A stretch of 19,295 nt of DNA from JBGTBQ01 sp041749275 (GCA_041749275.1 JBGTBQ010000422.1:1-19295), one strand, 5' to 3'; positions 9,006-17,846 are shown, counted from the first letter of the stretch. The notes: generated by a model not told the origin, from the letters alone. A program made the numbers and translations.

Positions 9006-9034
9006 TTGGGTTAATTATCTGAATCCGGTATACT
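9006..9034 (+). promoter_or_regulatory. Sigma-70-type promoter for the toxin-antitoxin pair
   Basis: TTGGGT (9006-9011) and TATACT (9029-9034) are separated by 17 bases, a standard spacing with a strong -10 box. The transcript would begin near 9041 and have a leader of about 60 bases. An inverted heptamer pair (8971-8977 and 9002-9008) overlaps the -35 box and could be an operator for autorepression, which is usual for antitoxins. Confidence 0.55.
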
Positions 9035-9102
9035 GCGCTTTCAATTATGATGTTCCGCTCTTTTACCCTCTGAGGTTTACACATTTCCTTTTAGGTCGCG
9101 TG

Positions 9103-9840
9103 ATGGCTGACCGAAATTACAGCGAGCGAATCAAGAAGGCTTACGGCGGTGAAGACCCGCGTGAGATTGCCCTCTATTCGATTCCTCGCGCCTCACGTTA
9201 CCTTAAAATACCTCAAAGGACGATCAGGAATTGGGTGTCGGGTTGGAAGTATCAGACTGAGAGCGGTCTGCGCCTGCTTGACCCCGTTATTAAGCTGCCA
9301 AAGCCCGACGTTCCAATCTTATCTTTCATGAACTTAGTAGAAGCGCACGTTCTCGGCGGAATGCGCCGCCTCGAAAACGTTTCCTTTCCCAAAGTGCGTA
9401 CAGCGCTAGGTTTTCTTGAAAGTCAACTCCCCTCGCCTCACCCTTTGGCTGACCGCCTTTTCGAGACCGACGGGGTTGATCTGTTTATAAGAGAACTAGG
9501 CGCCCTCATTAACATCTCAGCAAACGGACAAGTGGAGATGCAAGAGGTTGTGTCTGGATACTTACGGCGGATTGATAGGAATATTAACGTTGGGGTCGTG
9601 AGGCTTTACCCGTTTCTCAAGAAGGAACCGTCTTTTGACGAGCCTAAGCGGGTGATGATTGATCCACTGATCTCTTTCGGCAGGCCAGTCCTCGTTGGTA
9701 CAGGAGTCCCCACCGACGTTATTGCGGAAAGGTTTTACGCGGGAGATACCTTCGACGACTTGGCTAATGATTATGGCATCACGCCGAAGCAAGTCGAAGA
9801 AGCCGTCCAGTACGAAGGAGATACCCGCAGAGCGGCTTGA
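9103..9840 (+). CDS. DUF433-domain antitoxin (VapB45-like)
   Basis: A 245-residue protein (GTG at 9100 is an alternative start). Near the N-terminus SIPRASRYLKIPQRTIRNWVSG (about 26-47) looks like a helix-turn-helix that would bind the operator. The C-terminus from about 180 is a DUF433 domain: IDPLISFGRPVLVGTGVPTD, then YAGDTFDDLANDYGITPKQVEEAVQYE. DUF433 proteins are commonly partnered with PIN-like toxins, as in the VapBC45 pair of Mycobacterium. Here the downstream gene begins inside this one (68-base overlap), supporting a co-translated antitoxin-toxin unit. The middle region (60-170) is not assigned. The gene is more AT-rich than its neighbours, consistent with horizontal acquisition. 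Confidence 0.85.
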   Translation: MADRNYSERIKKAYGGEDPREIALYSIPRASRYLKIPQRTIRNWVSGWKYQTESGLRLLDPVIKLPKPDVPILSFMNLVEAHVLGGMRRLENVSFPKVRTALGFLESQLPSPHPLADRLFETDGVDLFIRELGALINISANGQVEMQEVVSGYLRRIDRNINVGVVRLYPFLKKEPSFDEPKRVMIDPLISFGRPVLVGTGVPTDVIAERFYAGDTFDDLANDYGITPKQVEEAVQYEGDTRRAA

Positions 9841-10279
9841 GCCTTTTACGTTCTTTGTAGATAGGTCTCTCGGTAGGGTAATAGTTCCCGACGCCCTTCG
9901 TAAAATCGGCCTCACGGTTAAAGTTCATGCCGACCACTTCGCGCATGACGCCCCTGATACGGAGTGGCTTGAGAAGTGCGGTAGAGAGGGCTGGATAGTT
10001 CTAGCCAAAGATAAAGCTATCAAGAAAAATCCGTTGGAGCGGCAGGCCATATTCAATCACGGCCTAGCCGCTTTTTTTCTTCTCAAGGCGGAGGCGACGG
10101 GTGAAGAGAACGCGCAATCCATCATTAAAGCCATTTCTAAGATCATAGGCATTTTAGAGAATCAACGCCGCCCGTTCATAGCAAGAATAACCTCAGAGGG
10201 TAAGGTCGAGTTGTGGGTGAACCATAAAGGCATAGACCTACTAAACAAACTCCGCGCGCGAGACGACCTGCCGACTTAA
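9773..10279 (+). CDS. PIN-like domain toxin (VapC45-like), probable ribonuclease
   Basis: A 168-residue protein in the +1 frame relative to the antitoxin, starting at an ATG 68 bases before its stop (ATG at 9767 is equally possible; no clear ribosome site, so translation is probably coupled). The core reads FFVDRSLGRVIVPDALRKIG, then DAPDTEWLEKCGREGWIVLAKD, which matches the PIN-like/DUF5615-VapC45 pattern. Acidic residues in VDRSLG, DTEW and AKDKAIKKNP would bind metal in a PIN nuclease. The first approximately 25 residues are basic and Ser/Lys rich. If the family is right, it cleaves RNA and is held inactive by the upstream DUF433 protein. The RNA target cannot be read from sequence. Confidence 0.8.
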   Translation: MASRRSKSKKPSSTKEIPAERLEPFTFFVDRSLGRVIVPDALRKIGLTVKVHADHFAHDAPDTEWLEKCGREGWIVLAKDKAIKKNPLERQAIFNHGLAAFFLLKAEATGEENAQSIIKAISKIIGILENQRRPFIARITSEGKVELWVNHKGIDLLNKLRARDDLPT

Positions 10280-10648
10280 TAATCAAGCTCCTTACTTTGT
10301 GGGCAAAGCCGCGGGGCGGGAGTGCATCGGCGTCGCGCCGCAAGTCTTGCGTCCGTTCCGCTTCATCGCATAGCAGTCGCCTCCCGTGAGGAGGTACGAA
10401 GTCGTGGCAATGAAACGGAACAATATTTTTACCTGCGCGTCCGTGTGCCTGTGTCTTGCATTATGTGCGGGGTGCTTGTGTCTCTTCTCCGGACTCGGCG
10501 TCGCACGCGCGCGGCAGTCCACTGCGTGCCCGCCGCGCGTGCGCGTGATGACGTTGCTCGATAGCGTGCAGGTCGGCGGGCGCGCTCATGCCGCTTGAGA
10601 ATGAAGCGAACTACTGGTCGCTGCGGCGTATCGCGGGCGGTCGATGAA
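10280..10648. other. Intergenic region after the toxin gene; one doubtful small secreted ORF
   Basis: About 370 bases between the toxin stop and the dnaE stop. Apart from the small Cys-rich ORF described separately, I see no convincing gene, RNA gene or terminator. Bases 10355-10370 and 10406-10421 form an imperfect inverted repeat (13 of 16 positions) enclosing the GAGGAGG site, with the candidate ATG in the right arm. Confidence 0.5.
10404..10598 (+). CDS. Doubtful small Cys-rich secreted or membrane peptide
   Basis: A 64-residue frame (GTG at 10404; ATG at 10410 also possible; GTG at 10386 lengthens it). GAGGAGG ends about nine bases before the GTG at 10404. The N-terminus is KRN followed by a hydrophobic Cys-rich stretch (CASVCLCLALCAGCLCLF), which looks like a signal peptide or single membrane helix, then a short basic tail with a further Cys. 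I do not recognise a family. GC-rich DNA easily produces such frames, so the call is weak; in favour are the ribosome site, signal-like N-terminus and gene-free location. Confidence 0.3.
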   Translation: MAMKRNNIFTCASVCLCLALCAGCLCLFSGLGVARARQSTACPPRVRVMTLLDSVQVGGRAHAA

Positions 10649-13600
10649 TCAAACCGCCGGCTTCGTGTCAATCATCTCGAACCGGACGCCCGCCGCCGTG
10701 AGGTCGTCGCGCAGGCGCTGGGTCGGGCGCACCTTGATGAAGCCCGCTGCTTTGGCGCGCACCGTGAAGCCTTCTTCTTCGAGCGGCAGGTCAATGAAGA
10801 CTTCGCAGTCGCCGGGGTGTGCGATGAGCGCCCCGACGACTGCTTCACTCACTTTCGCGAGATCGTCGCCCGCCGGAAGCGTGATGGCGATGGCCTGCGC
10901 CGGAGCGCGTCCGGTGCCCGGCCTCGTCCATGTCGCGTGCGAAGGGATTTTTGCTTTTTCGAGCAGCACGACTTCATCACAGACGACCGTCTGCGACGTG
11001 TCGCCTCCGCCGTCGAGTCGCCCGGCGGCGAGGATCACGGCGTCGTTCGCGGCGTCCTGCCCTTTTGTCTTGAACGCCTCCGGCCAGAGCACGCACTTCA
11101 CCGACACGCCCGACACGTCTTCCAGACGGAACATGGCGTAGCGGTCGCCCTTCTTCGTATTCCGCACGTTGAAGTCCGAGACGACGCCCGCCAGTCGCAC
11201 GCGCGCGTCGGGGCCGCACGCGGCGAGGTCAGCGACCGTCATGCAGTTCAACTCTTCGATTCGCTCGGCGTGGTCTTCGAGCGGGTGGCCCGACACGTAG
11301 AAACCGACCGTCGCCTTCTCGTGGACGAGCAGCTCTCTGTGCGTCCACGGTGTAGCCTTCTCAAGCGGTCGGTACATCTCCGCCGCGGCTCCGTCGTTTC
11401 CGCCCGCCGCGAGGCTGCCAAACATGTCGAATTGTCCGCTCTCGCGCTCGCGCCGACGGCTCGCGCCGCTCGCCAACGCCTTGTCCACGGTCGCGTGCAG
11501 GGAAGCGCGCCACTGATGCAGGTCTTCGCCCGCGTTTTTCAGCGAGTCGAACGCGCCCGCCGCGACGAGGCTTTCGAGCACGCGCTTGCCCGTGCCCTTT
11601 TCGCCGACGCGCTCGGCGAAGTCGAAGATCGAGGTGAAGGGTTTCTCTTGGCGCGCTTCGATGATGGGGGCGACCGCCGTCTGGCCGATGCCCTTGATGG
11701 CCGCGAGGCCGAAGCGGATCGCGCCCTCGACCGGCGTAAAGCCCGGCCCCGATTCGTTCACGTCCGGCGGCAGCATCCTGATCCCCTGCGCGCGTAGCTC
11801 CGATGCGTACTTGAAAATCTTCGCCGCGTCGTCGGCCTGATAGGTCATCACCGCCGCGTAAAAATGTTCGAGGTAGTGCGCCTTGAGATACGCGGTCTGG
11901 TAGGCGACGTGCGCGTAGGCGACCGAGTGCGACTTGTTGAAGCCGTAGTCGGCGAACTGCGCCATGAGGCGGAAGATTTCCTTCGCCTTCTTTTTGATGA
12001 TCTTGTTCTTGACGCAGCCCGCGATGAACTTCTCTTCGTGGACGGCCATCTCCTCGCGTTTCTTCTTGCCCATCGCGCGGCGCATGAGGTCGGCCTCGCC
12101 GAGCGAGTAGCCGCCGAGTTTCTGCGCGAGCTGCATAATCTGCTCTTGATACACACAGACCCCGTAAGTGTTATTCAGTATTTCATCCATCTCCGACGTG
12201 AGGTACTCGATGGGCTTGCGACCGTGATAGCGGTCAATGAAGTCGTCCACCATCCCGCCGTCGAGCGGGCCGGGCCGATAGAGCGCGTTCAAGGCCGAGA
12301 GGTCTTCGATGGACTTCGGCCTGAGCTTCCGGCAAATCTCCTGCATCCCCGAACTCTCAAATTGAAAGACCGCATCCGTCCGCCCCTGCGCGAAAATCTC
12401 GTAGGTCTTCGCATCGTCGAGCGGGATTTCAGACCAGATGATCTCCTTGCCGTGCGTCTCGCGGATGGTCTTGCAGCACTGGCTGATGATGGAGAGCGTG
12501 GTGAGGCCGAGGAAGTCCATCTTGAGCATCCCGGCCTTCTCGAGCGCGTTCATGTCGTACTGCGTGACGACGATGTTCTCATCCGCGTCGCCGCCCGATC
12601 CGCGGGAGCTCTGCGTGCATACGGGGACGTACTCGTCGATCGGACCCGGCGCGATGACGACGCCTGCGGCGTGCACGCCGGCGTGCCGCGAGAGCCCTTC
12701 GAGCGCCATCGCGTAGTCGAGCAACTGGCGGTAGCGGTCATCGTTGCGGTAGAGCTGCGCGACCTCGGGCACCTTCCGCGTCGCTTCCTTAACCGTGAGC
12801 GAGAAGTTGGGCATGTTCGGGATCAGCTTTGCGAGCTGGTCCGTCTCACTCGGGCTGAAGCCGAGCACGCGGCCCACGTCCTTGATCACGGCGCGGGACT
12901 TCATCGTTCCGAAGGTGATGATCTGGCCGACCGACTCGCGCCCGTACTTCTGCCGCACGTACTCGATCACTTCGCCCCGCCGCTCGAAGCAGAAATCGAC
13001 GTCGATGTCCGGCATCGACACGCGCTCGGGATTGAGGAAGCGCTCGAAGAGCAGGTCGAAGCGCAACGGGCACACGTCGGTGATGCGCAACGCGTAGGCG
13101 ACCAGCGAGCCGGCGGCCGATCCACGACCCGGCCCCACGGGAATCCCGCGCTCGCGAGCCGCGGCGATGAAATCCGCCACGATCAGGAAGTAGCCGGCGT
13201 AGCCGGTCTTCGTGATGACGCCAACCTCGTAGTCGAGCCGCTCGCGGACGTTCTGCGGGAGGGGATCGCCGTACCGCTCGCGCGCGCCGGCTTCCGACAG
13301 ACGGACCAGGAGCTCGTTCTCCGTTGCCACGCCATCCGGCAGGGGAAAGGACGGAACCTGGTAGCTCTTCTTCAGCTCGATGCCCGACTCTTCGGCGATC
13401 CTCAGCGTGTTCTCGAGGACATCCGCACGATCGGGGAAGCGCTCCGCCATCTCCGGCGCGCTTTTGAAGTACAGGCCGGCATCGTAGCGCATGCGATCGG
13501 ACTCGGTGCGATCCTTTCCGAGCCCGATGCAGAGCAGGACGTCGTGGGCATCGTGATCGCCGCTGCGCAGGAAGTGCGCGTCGTTGGTGGCGATGACGGG

Positions 13601-14197
13601 AAGGCCGAGGTCCGTCCCGAGGGCGAAGATGCGTTCATTCAGCCGCGACTGACCCTGGGAGTCGTGGGCCTGGACCTCGAGATAGTAGCGATCCGGAAAG
13701 AGGTTCGCATACCAGCTCGCCGCGCTCTTCGCGGCTTCGTAGTCGTTCGCGAGCAGGTGGGACGCGACCTCACCGGCCATGCAGGCCGACGACACGACGA
13801 GGCCTTCGCTGTACCGTGCGAGCAGCTCGCGGTCGATGCGGGGCTTGACGTAGAAGCCTTCGGTGTACGCGAGCGACGACAGCTTGACGAGATTGCGGTA
13901 GCCGGCCGCGTTCTGGGCGAGCAGCACGAGATGGTAGTACGGCTTGGCACCGGGAGCGGGGCGAGCGCGTGCCCTGCGATCTCCCGGGGCGACGTACGCC
14001 TCCATCCCCACGATCGGCTTCAGCCCCGCCTTGCGGGCTTTCTCCTGGAACTCCCACGCGCCGTGGAGATTTCCATGATCGGTGATTGCGAGCGCCGGCT
14101 GTTCGAGCTCCAGGGCCCGAGCGATCAGGTCGTCGATCCGGTTGGCGCCGTCGAGCAGCGAATACTCGGAATGACAGTGGAGATGGACGAAGGACAT
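10649..14197 (-). CDS. dnaE: DNA polymerase III alpha subunit (replicative polymerase), apparently mosaic
   Basis: A 1182-residue replicative polymerase. The N-terminal PHP domain keeps its metal ligands (HLHCHSEY at 5-12, ITDHGN, GMEAYV, NDAHFL). The catalytic aspartates are Asp397 and Asp399 in MPDIDVDF and Asp561 in LKMDFLGL (corresponding to E. coli D401/D403/D555). The fingers/palm, HhH region (FGLAAIKGIGQTAV), clamp-binding motif QFDMF (922-926) and OB fold (about 1000-1040, LAGVVSDFNVRNTKKG) are all present. I start at the ATG at 14197 because HLHCH must be near the N-terminus; a longer frame to 14245 exists. The N-terminal part uses GGA/GGG/CGG and GATC-rich codons like the genes to its right, while the C-terminal part resembles the genes to its left. 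The switch lies between about 12,500 and 13,000. Confidence 0.95.
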   Translation of the reverse strand: MSFVHLHCHSEYSLLDGANRIDDLIARALELEQPALAITDHGNLHGAWEFQEKARKAGLKPIVGMEAYVAPGDRRARARPAPGAKPYYHLVLLAQNAAGYRNLVKLSSLAYTEGFYVKPRIDRELLARYSEGLVVSSACMAGEVASHLLANDYEAAKSAASWYANLFPDRYYLEVQAHDSQGQSRLNERIFALGTDLGLPVIATNDAHFLRSGDHDAHDVLLCIGLGKDRTESDRMRYDAGLYFKSAPEMAERFPDRADVLENTLRIAEESGIELKKSYQVPSFPLPDGVATENELLVRLSEAGARERYGDPLPQNVRERLDYEVGVITKTGYAGYFLIVADFIAAARERGIPVGPGRGSAAGSLVAYALRITDVCPLRFDLLFERFLNPERVSMPDIDVDFCFERRGEVIEYVRQKYGRESVGQIITFGTMKSRAVIKDVGRVLGFSPSETDQLAKLIPNMPNFSLTVKEATRKVPEVAQLYRNDDRYRQLLDYAMALEGLSRHAGVHAAGVVIAPGPIDEYVPVCTQSSRGSGGDADENIVVTQYDMNALEKAGMLKMDFLGLTTLSIISQCCKTIRETHGKEIIWSEIPLDDAKTYEIFAQGRTDAVFQFESSGMQEICRKLRPKSIEDLSALNALYRPGPLDGGMVDDFIDRYHGRKPIEYLTSEMDEILNNTYGVCVYQEQIMQLAQKLGGYSLGEADLMRRAMGKKKREEMAVHEEKFIAGCVKNKIIKKKAKEIFRLMAQFADYGFNKSHSVAYAHVAYQTAYLKAHYLEHFYAAVMTYQADDAAKIFKYASELRAQGIRMLPPDVNESGPGFTPVEGAIRFGLAAIKGIGQTAVAPIIEARQEKPFTSIFDFAERVGEKGTGKRVLESLVAAGAFDSLKNAGEDLHQWRASLHATVDKALASGASRRRERESGQFDMFGSLAAGGNDGAAAEMYRPLEKATPWTHRELLVHEKATVGFYVSGHPLEDHAERIEELNCMTVADLAACGPDARVRLAGVVSDFNVRNTKKGDRYAMFRLEDVSGVSVKCVLWPEAFKTKGQDAANDAVILAAGRLDGGGDTSQTVVCDEVVLLEKAKIPSHATWTRPGTGRAPAQAIAITLPAGDDLAKVSEAVVGALIAHPGDCEVFIDLPLEEEGFTVRAKAAGFIKVRPTQRLRDDLTAAGVRFEMIDTKPAV

Positions 14198-14379
14198 CAC
14201 TGTGAAACATAGCGCTCGGGGCGTCGGGCCGCAAAAGCGTGACACATGCGCAATTGTGACGTCAACCCTGTGTGAAGCAACGCTTTAAGCAATACATTCG
14301 AGTTCGAGGCACGACGCATGGATCTCCGGGTATCATCCCGTCCCGATCGCCGCACCGCATCCCCACGACCCGTTCGCCT

Positions 14380-16626
14380 GTGAACCCCCTCAGAGTCGCT
14401 CTCTGTTCGATCGTTCTTTTCGGTACGGCTGCGTGCGGCAGCGATCCAGTGTCGCCGCCGGAAGCGTCGTACACGATCGCGATTCACGGCGGTGCTGATC
14501 AGCAGGGCCCGGCGGGCAGTCTCCTCGACAAGCCGCTCCAGGTCACCGTGACGGATGTCGCCAACCAGCCGGTACAGGGCGTCATCGTCCGCTTCCGCGT
14601 GCTGAGTGGCGGGGGTTCGCTGACGGACACGATCGGGGTGACCGGGGCCGGGGGGATCGCGCTCACGTTCGCGCGCGTCGGAAGCGCGATGGGGCCACAG
14701 GAATACGCGGCGCAACTGCTTCGTGCGCCCGAGCGGACGGTGACGTTTGACGCGACCGCCACGGCCCCGGCCCGGCTGCTTCGGGTCAACCCGGGATCGA
14801 CCATCGCTGCGGGCGACACCGTGAGCGTCGTCGGGGAAAATTTCAACTCGATTCCCAGTGGTAACGCGGTCTTCTTCGGAAGCACGCAGGCGCGCATTCT
14901 TGCGCTCGAGGGCGACACGCTGCTGCGCGTGCTCGTCCCCTTCTGCGTGGCGGCCGGCGCCATTGAGATACGGGTTCGCGTCGGATCGGCGATGACGAAC
15001 ACCCTGCCGGCCTCGTATTCGAGTGCGAGCCCCACGCTGGTCCTGGCGGTTGGGGAAGGGATCACCGTGGGAGCGGCCGACCTCGAGCGCTGTCTCCAGC
15101 TGCCAACGGACGCTGCGCAGCGTTACCTCATTGTTCCGCAATTTGCGGGTGCCGCGGACGATCCGGTATCGACACCATTTCGCATTGGCTATACAGAGCC
15201 CACGCTGACCGCGGCGGCCTCGCCGAACGTGGCGTGGGAGGCAACCGTCCAGTCCGGATCGAGGCCGGTAACGGCCCAGCAGCGAGTGGACGCCATGATG
15301 CGAAACCTCGAGCGGGAGATCGCTCCGCTCGTGGCTGGTCAGGACAACGAGCCGGATGCGGTCGTCCTCGAAGCCCTCGAGCTGGGGAGCACGAGGTCGT
15401 TCAAGGTGATCTCCGACCTCGGTGACGATGGAACGGCGCCGAAGTTCGGCACCAGCAAGGCGAAGCTTCGGTACCTCGGCGAGCACATCCTCATATACAT
15501 GGATGAGCGGTCGACGGCGACGCTCACCGATACGGAGATGGACCGCATCGGGGCGCTGTTCAATACCCGTCTGTACGACCTCGCCGTAGAGAAGTTCGGG
15601 AGCGAGTCCGACCTCGATGGCAATGGCAAGGTGATCGTCCTGATGACGCCCTTCGTCAACGGGCTCGTCACGAAGTCGCAGTGCGAAGCGGAAAGCTTCG
15701 TGGCGGGATACTTCTACCCGAACGATCTCTACCTCCGGAACGCAAACTCGAACAAGGGCGAGGTCTTCTATACGATCGCGCCCGATCCCACCGCGACTTA
15801 CAGCTGCGCGCACTCGTCTGCCTTCGTCCGCCGCATCATCCCGGGCACGTTCATTCACGAGTTCCAGCACATGATCTCGTTCAACCAGCATGTCCTCGCT
15901 CGCGGCGGAAGCAGCGAAGACGTGTGGCTGAACGAGGGCCTGAGCCTCATAGCGGAGGAGACGGCTGGAAAGTATTTCGAGCAGCTGTACCCGGTGCCGT
16001 TGGGCCAGGTGTTCCCGGACAGCGCCTCGATGTTCCTCGAGGACATCGTCGTCCATGCGTACGATTACATCTCGGCCTCGAAGGCGTATTCGGTGACGAC
16101 CTTCGACGGGTTCGGGGAGCTGGAGGAACGTGGCGCCGCATGGCTCTTCCTTCGCTGGCTGGGCGACCAGAAGGGCGACGAGATTTTCGCCCGCCTCGTG
16201 CAGACCCGTGCGACGAGCATCGAGAACGTGCAGTCGAAGGCCGGTGAGAGTTTCGCCGCGCTCTTCGGTGACTTCTCGCTCGCCGTCGCCGCGGATGTGC
16301 CCGGCTTTGCTCGAGCCACGCTCGCACCGCGGTACCGTTTCGATCCCCGTGTCCAGGCGAGCGGGCTGGTGGATTACCAGACGCTGTTTCGCCGGATTCA
16401 ATCGAAGTACGGGCGGCCGTTCCCGAACCCGGTGCGGTCCTCACCGCTGGCTCAGTACAGTGCCGGTTCGAGCACGCAGAGCATGGTGCAGGGAACGATG
16501 GCGTTCTACCACCTGTTCAGCACGACGACCCTGCCAGCCAGCGTCGGGCTCGTCTTCAATCATGGACTCGGTGGTCCGCTGGCCTCCGTGCTCATTCCGC
16601 AGGTCGGGATCGTCAGAGTGCAGTAG
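14380..16626 (+). CDS. Secreted/lipoprotein M30-like zinc metallopeptidase with Ig-like and TIG domains
   Basis: A 748-residue exported protein. The GTG at 14380 gives a proper signal (NPLRVALCSIVLFGTAAC) with a lipobox-like TAAC; the frame is open to 14272 but that extension lacks a signal. Domains: a Big-1-type Ig-like fold (about 30-125, LQVTVTDVANQPVQGVIVRF), an IPT/TIG domain (about 131-214, VSVVGENFNS), an unassigned beta region (215-330), then the peptidase. The zinc site is HEFQH at 493-497 with NEG about 22 residues later (Glu519), which fits the gluzincin hyicolysin/M30 pattern. It probably digests proteins outside the cell or on its surface. The next gene starts directly after its stop and is another zinc peptidase. 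Confidence 0.85.
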   Translation: MNPLRVALCSIVLFGTAACGSDPVSPPEASYTIAIHGGADQQGPAGSLLDKPLQVTVTDVANQPVQGVIVRFRVLSGGGSLTDTIGVTGAGGIALTFARVGSAMGPQEYAAQLLRAPERTVTFDATATAPARLLRVNPGSTIAAGDTVSVVGENFNSIPSGNAVFFGSTQARILALEGDTLLRVLVPFCVAAGAIEIRVRVGSAMTNTLPASYSSASPTLVLAVGEGITVGAADLERCLQLPTDAAQRYLIVPQFAGAADDPVSTPFRIGYTEPTLTAAASPNVAWEATVQSGSRPVTAQQRVDAMMRNLEREIAPLVAGQDNEPDAVVLEALELGSTRSFKVISDLGDDGTAPKFGTSKAKLRYLGEHILIYMDERSTATLTDTEMDRIGALFNTRLYDLAVEKFGSESDLDGNGKVIVLMTPFVNGLVTKSQCEAESFVAGYFYPNDLYLRNANSNKGEVFYTIAPDPTATYSCAHSSAFVRRIIPGTFIHEFQHMISFNQHVLARGGSSEDVWLNEGLSLIAEETAGKYFEQLYPVPLGQVFPDSASMFLEDIVVHAYDYISASKAYSVTTFDGFGELEERGAAWLFLRWLGDQKGDEIFARLVQTRATSIENVQSKAGESFAALFGDFSLAVAADVPGFARATLAPRYRFDPRVQASGLVDYQTLFRRIQSKYGRPFPNPVRSSPLAQYSAGSSTQSMVQGTMAFYHLFSTTTLPASVGLVFNHGLGGPLASVLIPQVGIVRVQ

Positions 16627-17751
16627 GTGGTGGCCACGCCCCCCGGATTTCACCCGAGCGCGCCTCGAGGGCGCCGGCTTCACCGACGGGTGATTCCCGG
16701 CGCGATCGTCCTCGGTGTCGTTCTCTTTGCCCTGACTCCCACCGGCTGCTACCTCAGCCGCGCCGGGTGGGAGGAAGCGAAGATCCTGGGTCGGCGGCGT
16801 CCGATCGCGACGCTCGTGGGTGACTCAGCGGTCGACGGTGCCACGCGGGCGAAGCTGCAGCTCGTGCTCCAGGCGCGTGAGTATGCGCGGTTCACGCTCG
16901 GCCTGGACGTCGGTGACAGCTTTACCACCTACTCCCCGCTGGAACGCGATACACTGGTGCTGCTCGTCTCCGCAGCGCACCGCGACCGGCTCGAGGCATA
17001 CACATGGTGGTTCCCGATCGTCGGTCGTGTTCCATACAAGGGTTTCTTCGACTTCGACGAAGCCCGCGCGCTTGGCGAGCGGCTCCGGCGCGATGGGCTC
17101 GATGTCTACCTGCGGCCGGCGTCGGCCTTCAGCACCCTCGGCTGGTTCAACGATCCGCTGCTCTCGACGACGCTCGCGGCGGATTCGCTCGATCTCGTCA
17201 ACACCGTGATTCACGAGGTGACGCACAACTCGTATTACGGTGCGGGGCAGGCGGAGTTCAACGAGTCGTTCGCCAACTTTGTCGGTGCGCGTGGCGCCGA
17301 GGCGTTTTTTCGGGCGAAGGGTGAGACCGATTCGGGCGACGAAGTCGCGCGGCGCGGGGAGGACGAGAAGCGGCTCGCGACCTTCTGGGGAGGGCTGTAT
17401 CGGTCGCTCGATTCTGCGTTCGCTGCGCATCCCGCGAGCAGGGATGCACGACTGGAGGCGCGCGACACGGTTTACGCGCGCGCCAGGCGAACGCTCGTGA
17501 CGGTGCTCGGACCGCAACTGCAAACCATCCCGGCACAGTATGCGGAGCGGGTCGTGCTCGATAACGCGGCGCTGATGGCGCGGCGCGTTTACCTCACCGA
17601 CCTCGAACTCTTCGACCGCGCCTATGCGCGCGAGGACTCCAGCCTCAGGCGAACGATCGGGCGCGTGATCGAGCTTGCCCGGGGGGCAAAGGGCGATCCG
17701 TTCGCGGCGTTGCAGGCGTGGGTGGACTCGCCGGTGGCGCGTACGCCGTGA
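16627..17751 (+). CDS. Lipoprotein predicted aminopeptidase (COG4324 type)
   Basis: A 374-residue protein whose GTG start follows the TAG of the preceding gene directly. The N-terminus is basic (RGRRLHRR), then a hydrophobic stretch and TGC, a likely lipobox, followed by YLSRAGWEEAKIL, typical of the predicted aminopeptidase family (COG4324). The zinc site is HEVTH (His196, Glu197, His200) with NESFANF (Glu213) after it. Pro/Tyr-rich segments VPYKGFFDFDEA match family features. An internal GTG at 16690 could also be the start but would remove the basic N-region. The gene is co-directional with the M30-like peptidase, so the two may be one exported proteolysis unit. The substrate is unknown. 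Confidence 0.88.
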   Translation: MVATPPGFHPSAPRGRRLHRRVIPGAIVLGVVLFALTPTGCYLSRAGWEEAKILGRRRPIATLVGDSAVDGATRAKLQLVLQAREYARFTLGLDVGDSFTTYSPLERDTLVLLVSAAHRDRLEAYTWWFPIVGRVPYKGFFDFDEARALGERLRRDGLDVYLRPASAFSTLGWFNDPLLSTTLAADSLDLVNTVIHEVTHNSYYGAGQAEFNESFANFVGARGAEAFFRAKGETDSGDEVARRGEDEKRLATFWGGLYRSLDSAFAAHPASRDARLEARDTVYARARRTLVTVLGPQLQTIPAQYAERVVLDNAALMARRVYLTDLELFDRAYAREDSSLRRTIGRVIELARGAKGDPFAALQAWVDSPVARTP

Positions 17752-17846
17752 CGCTCGCCGTCTCTTCACTCTTGTGCACCGCACGCGGCGGGCGGATCTT
17801 GGTGCCGACCGGAACACTCATCCGATAGCCCTCGACCCGGAATCTC

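Larger units (their letters stand above)
8643..9102. other. Divergent intergenic region: pspA leader, short inverted-repeat element, toxin-antitoxin promoter
   Basis: A gap of about 460 bases between divergent genes. From the left it holds the pspA leader with its ribosome site, a 6-bp stem hairpin (8778-8794, no T-run), a possible short mobile repeat at 8826-8963, an inverted heptamer pair (8971-8977 and 9002-9008), and the promoter at 9006-9034. An ORF on the minus strand (8749-9084) has no family features, and I do not believe it is a gene. Confidence 0.6.

Noticed and set aside
8749..9084. 111-residue minus-strand frame in the divergent gap
   Set aside because: It overlaps the toxin-antitoxin promoter and palindromic repeat, has no ribosome site and no recognisable features.
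11864..14212. 782-residue plus-strand frame across the dnaE region
   Set aside because: It is an antisense shadow of dnaE caused by high-GC third positions; it has no family motif, and the minus-strand frame carries all polymerase motifs.
14197..16401. 734-residue minus-strand frame opposite the M30-like peptidase
   Set aside because: Arg/Val/His-rich shadow without domains; the plus strand has a signal peptide, Ig/TIG domains and a zinc site.
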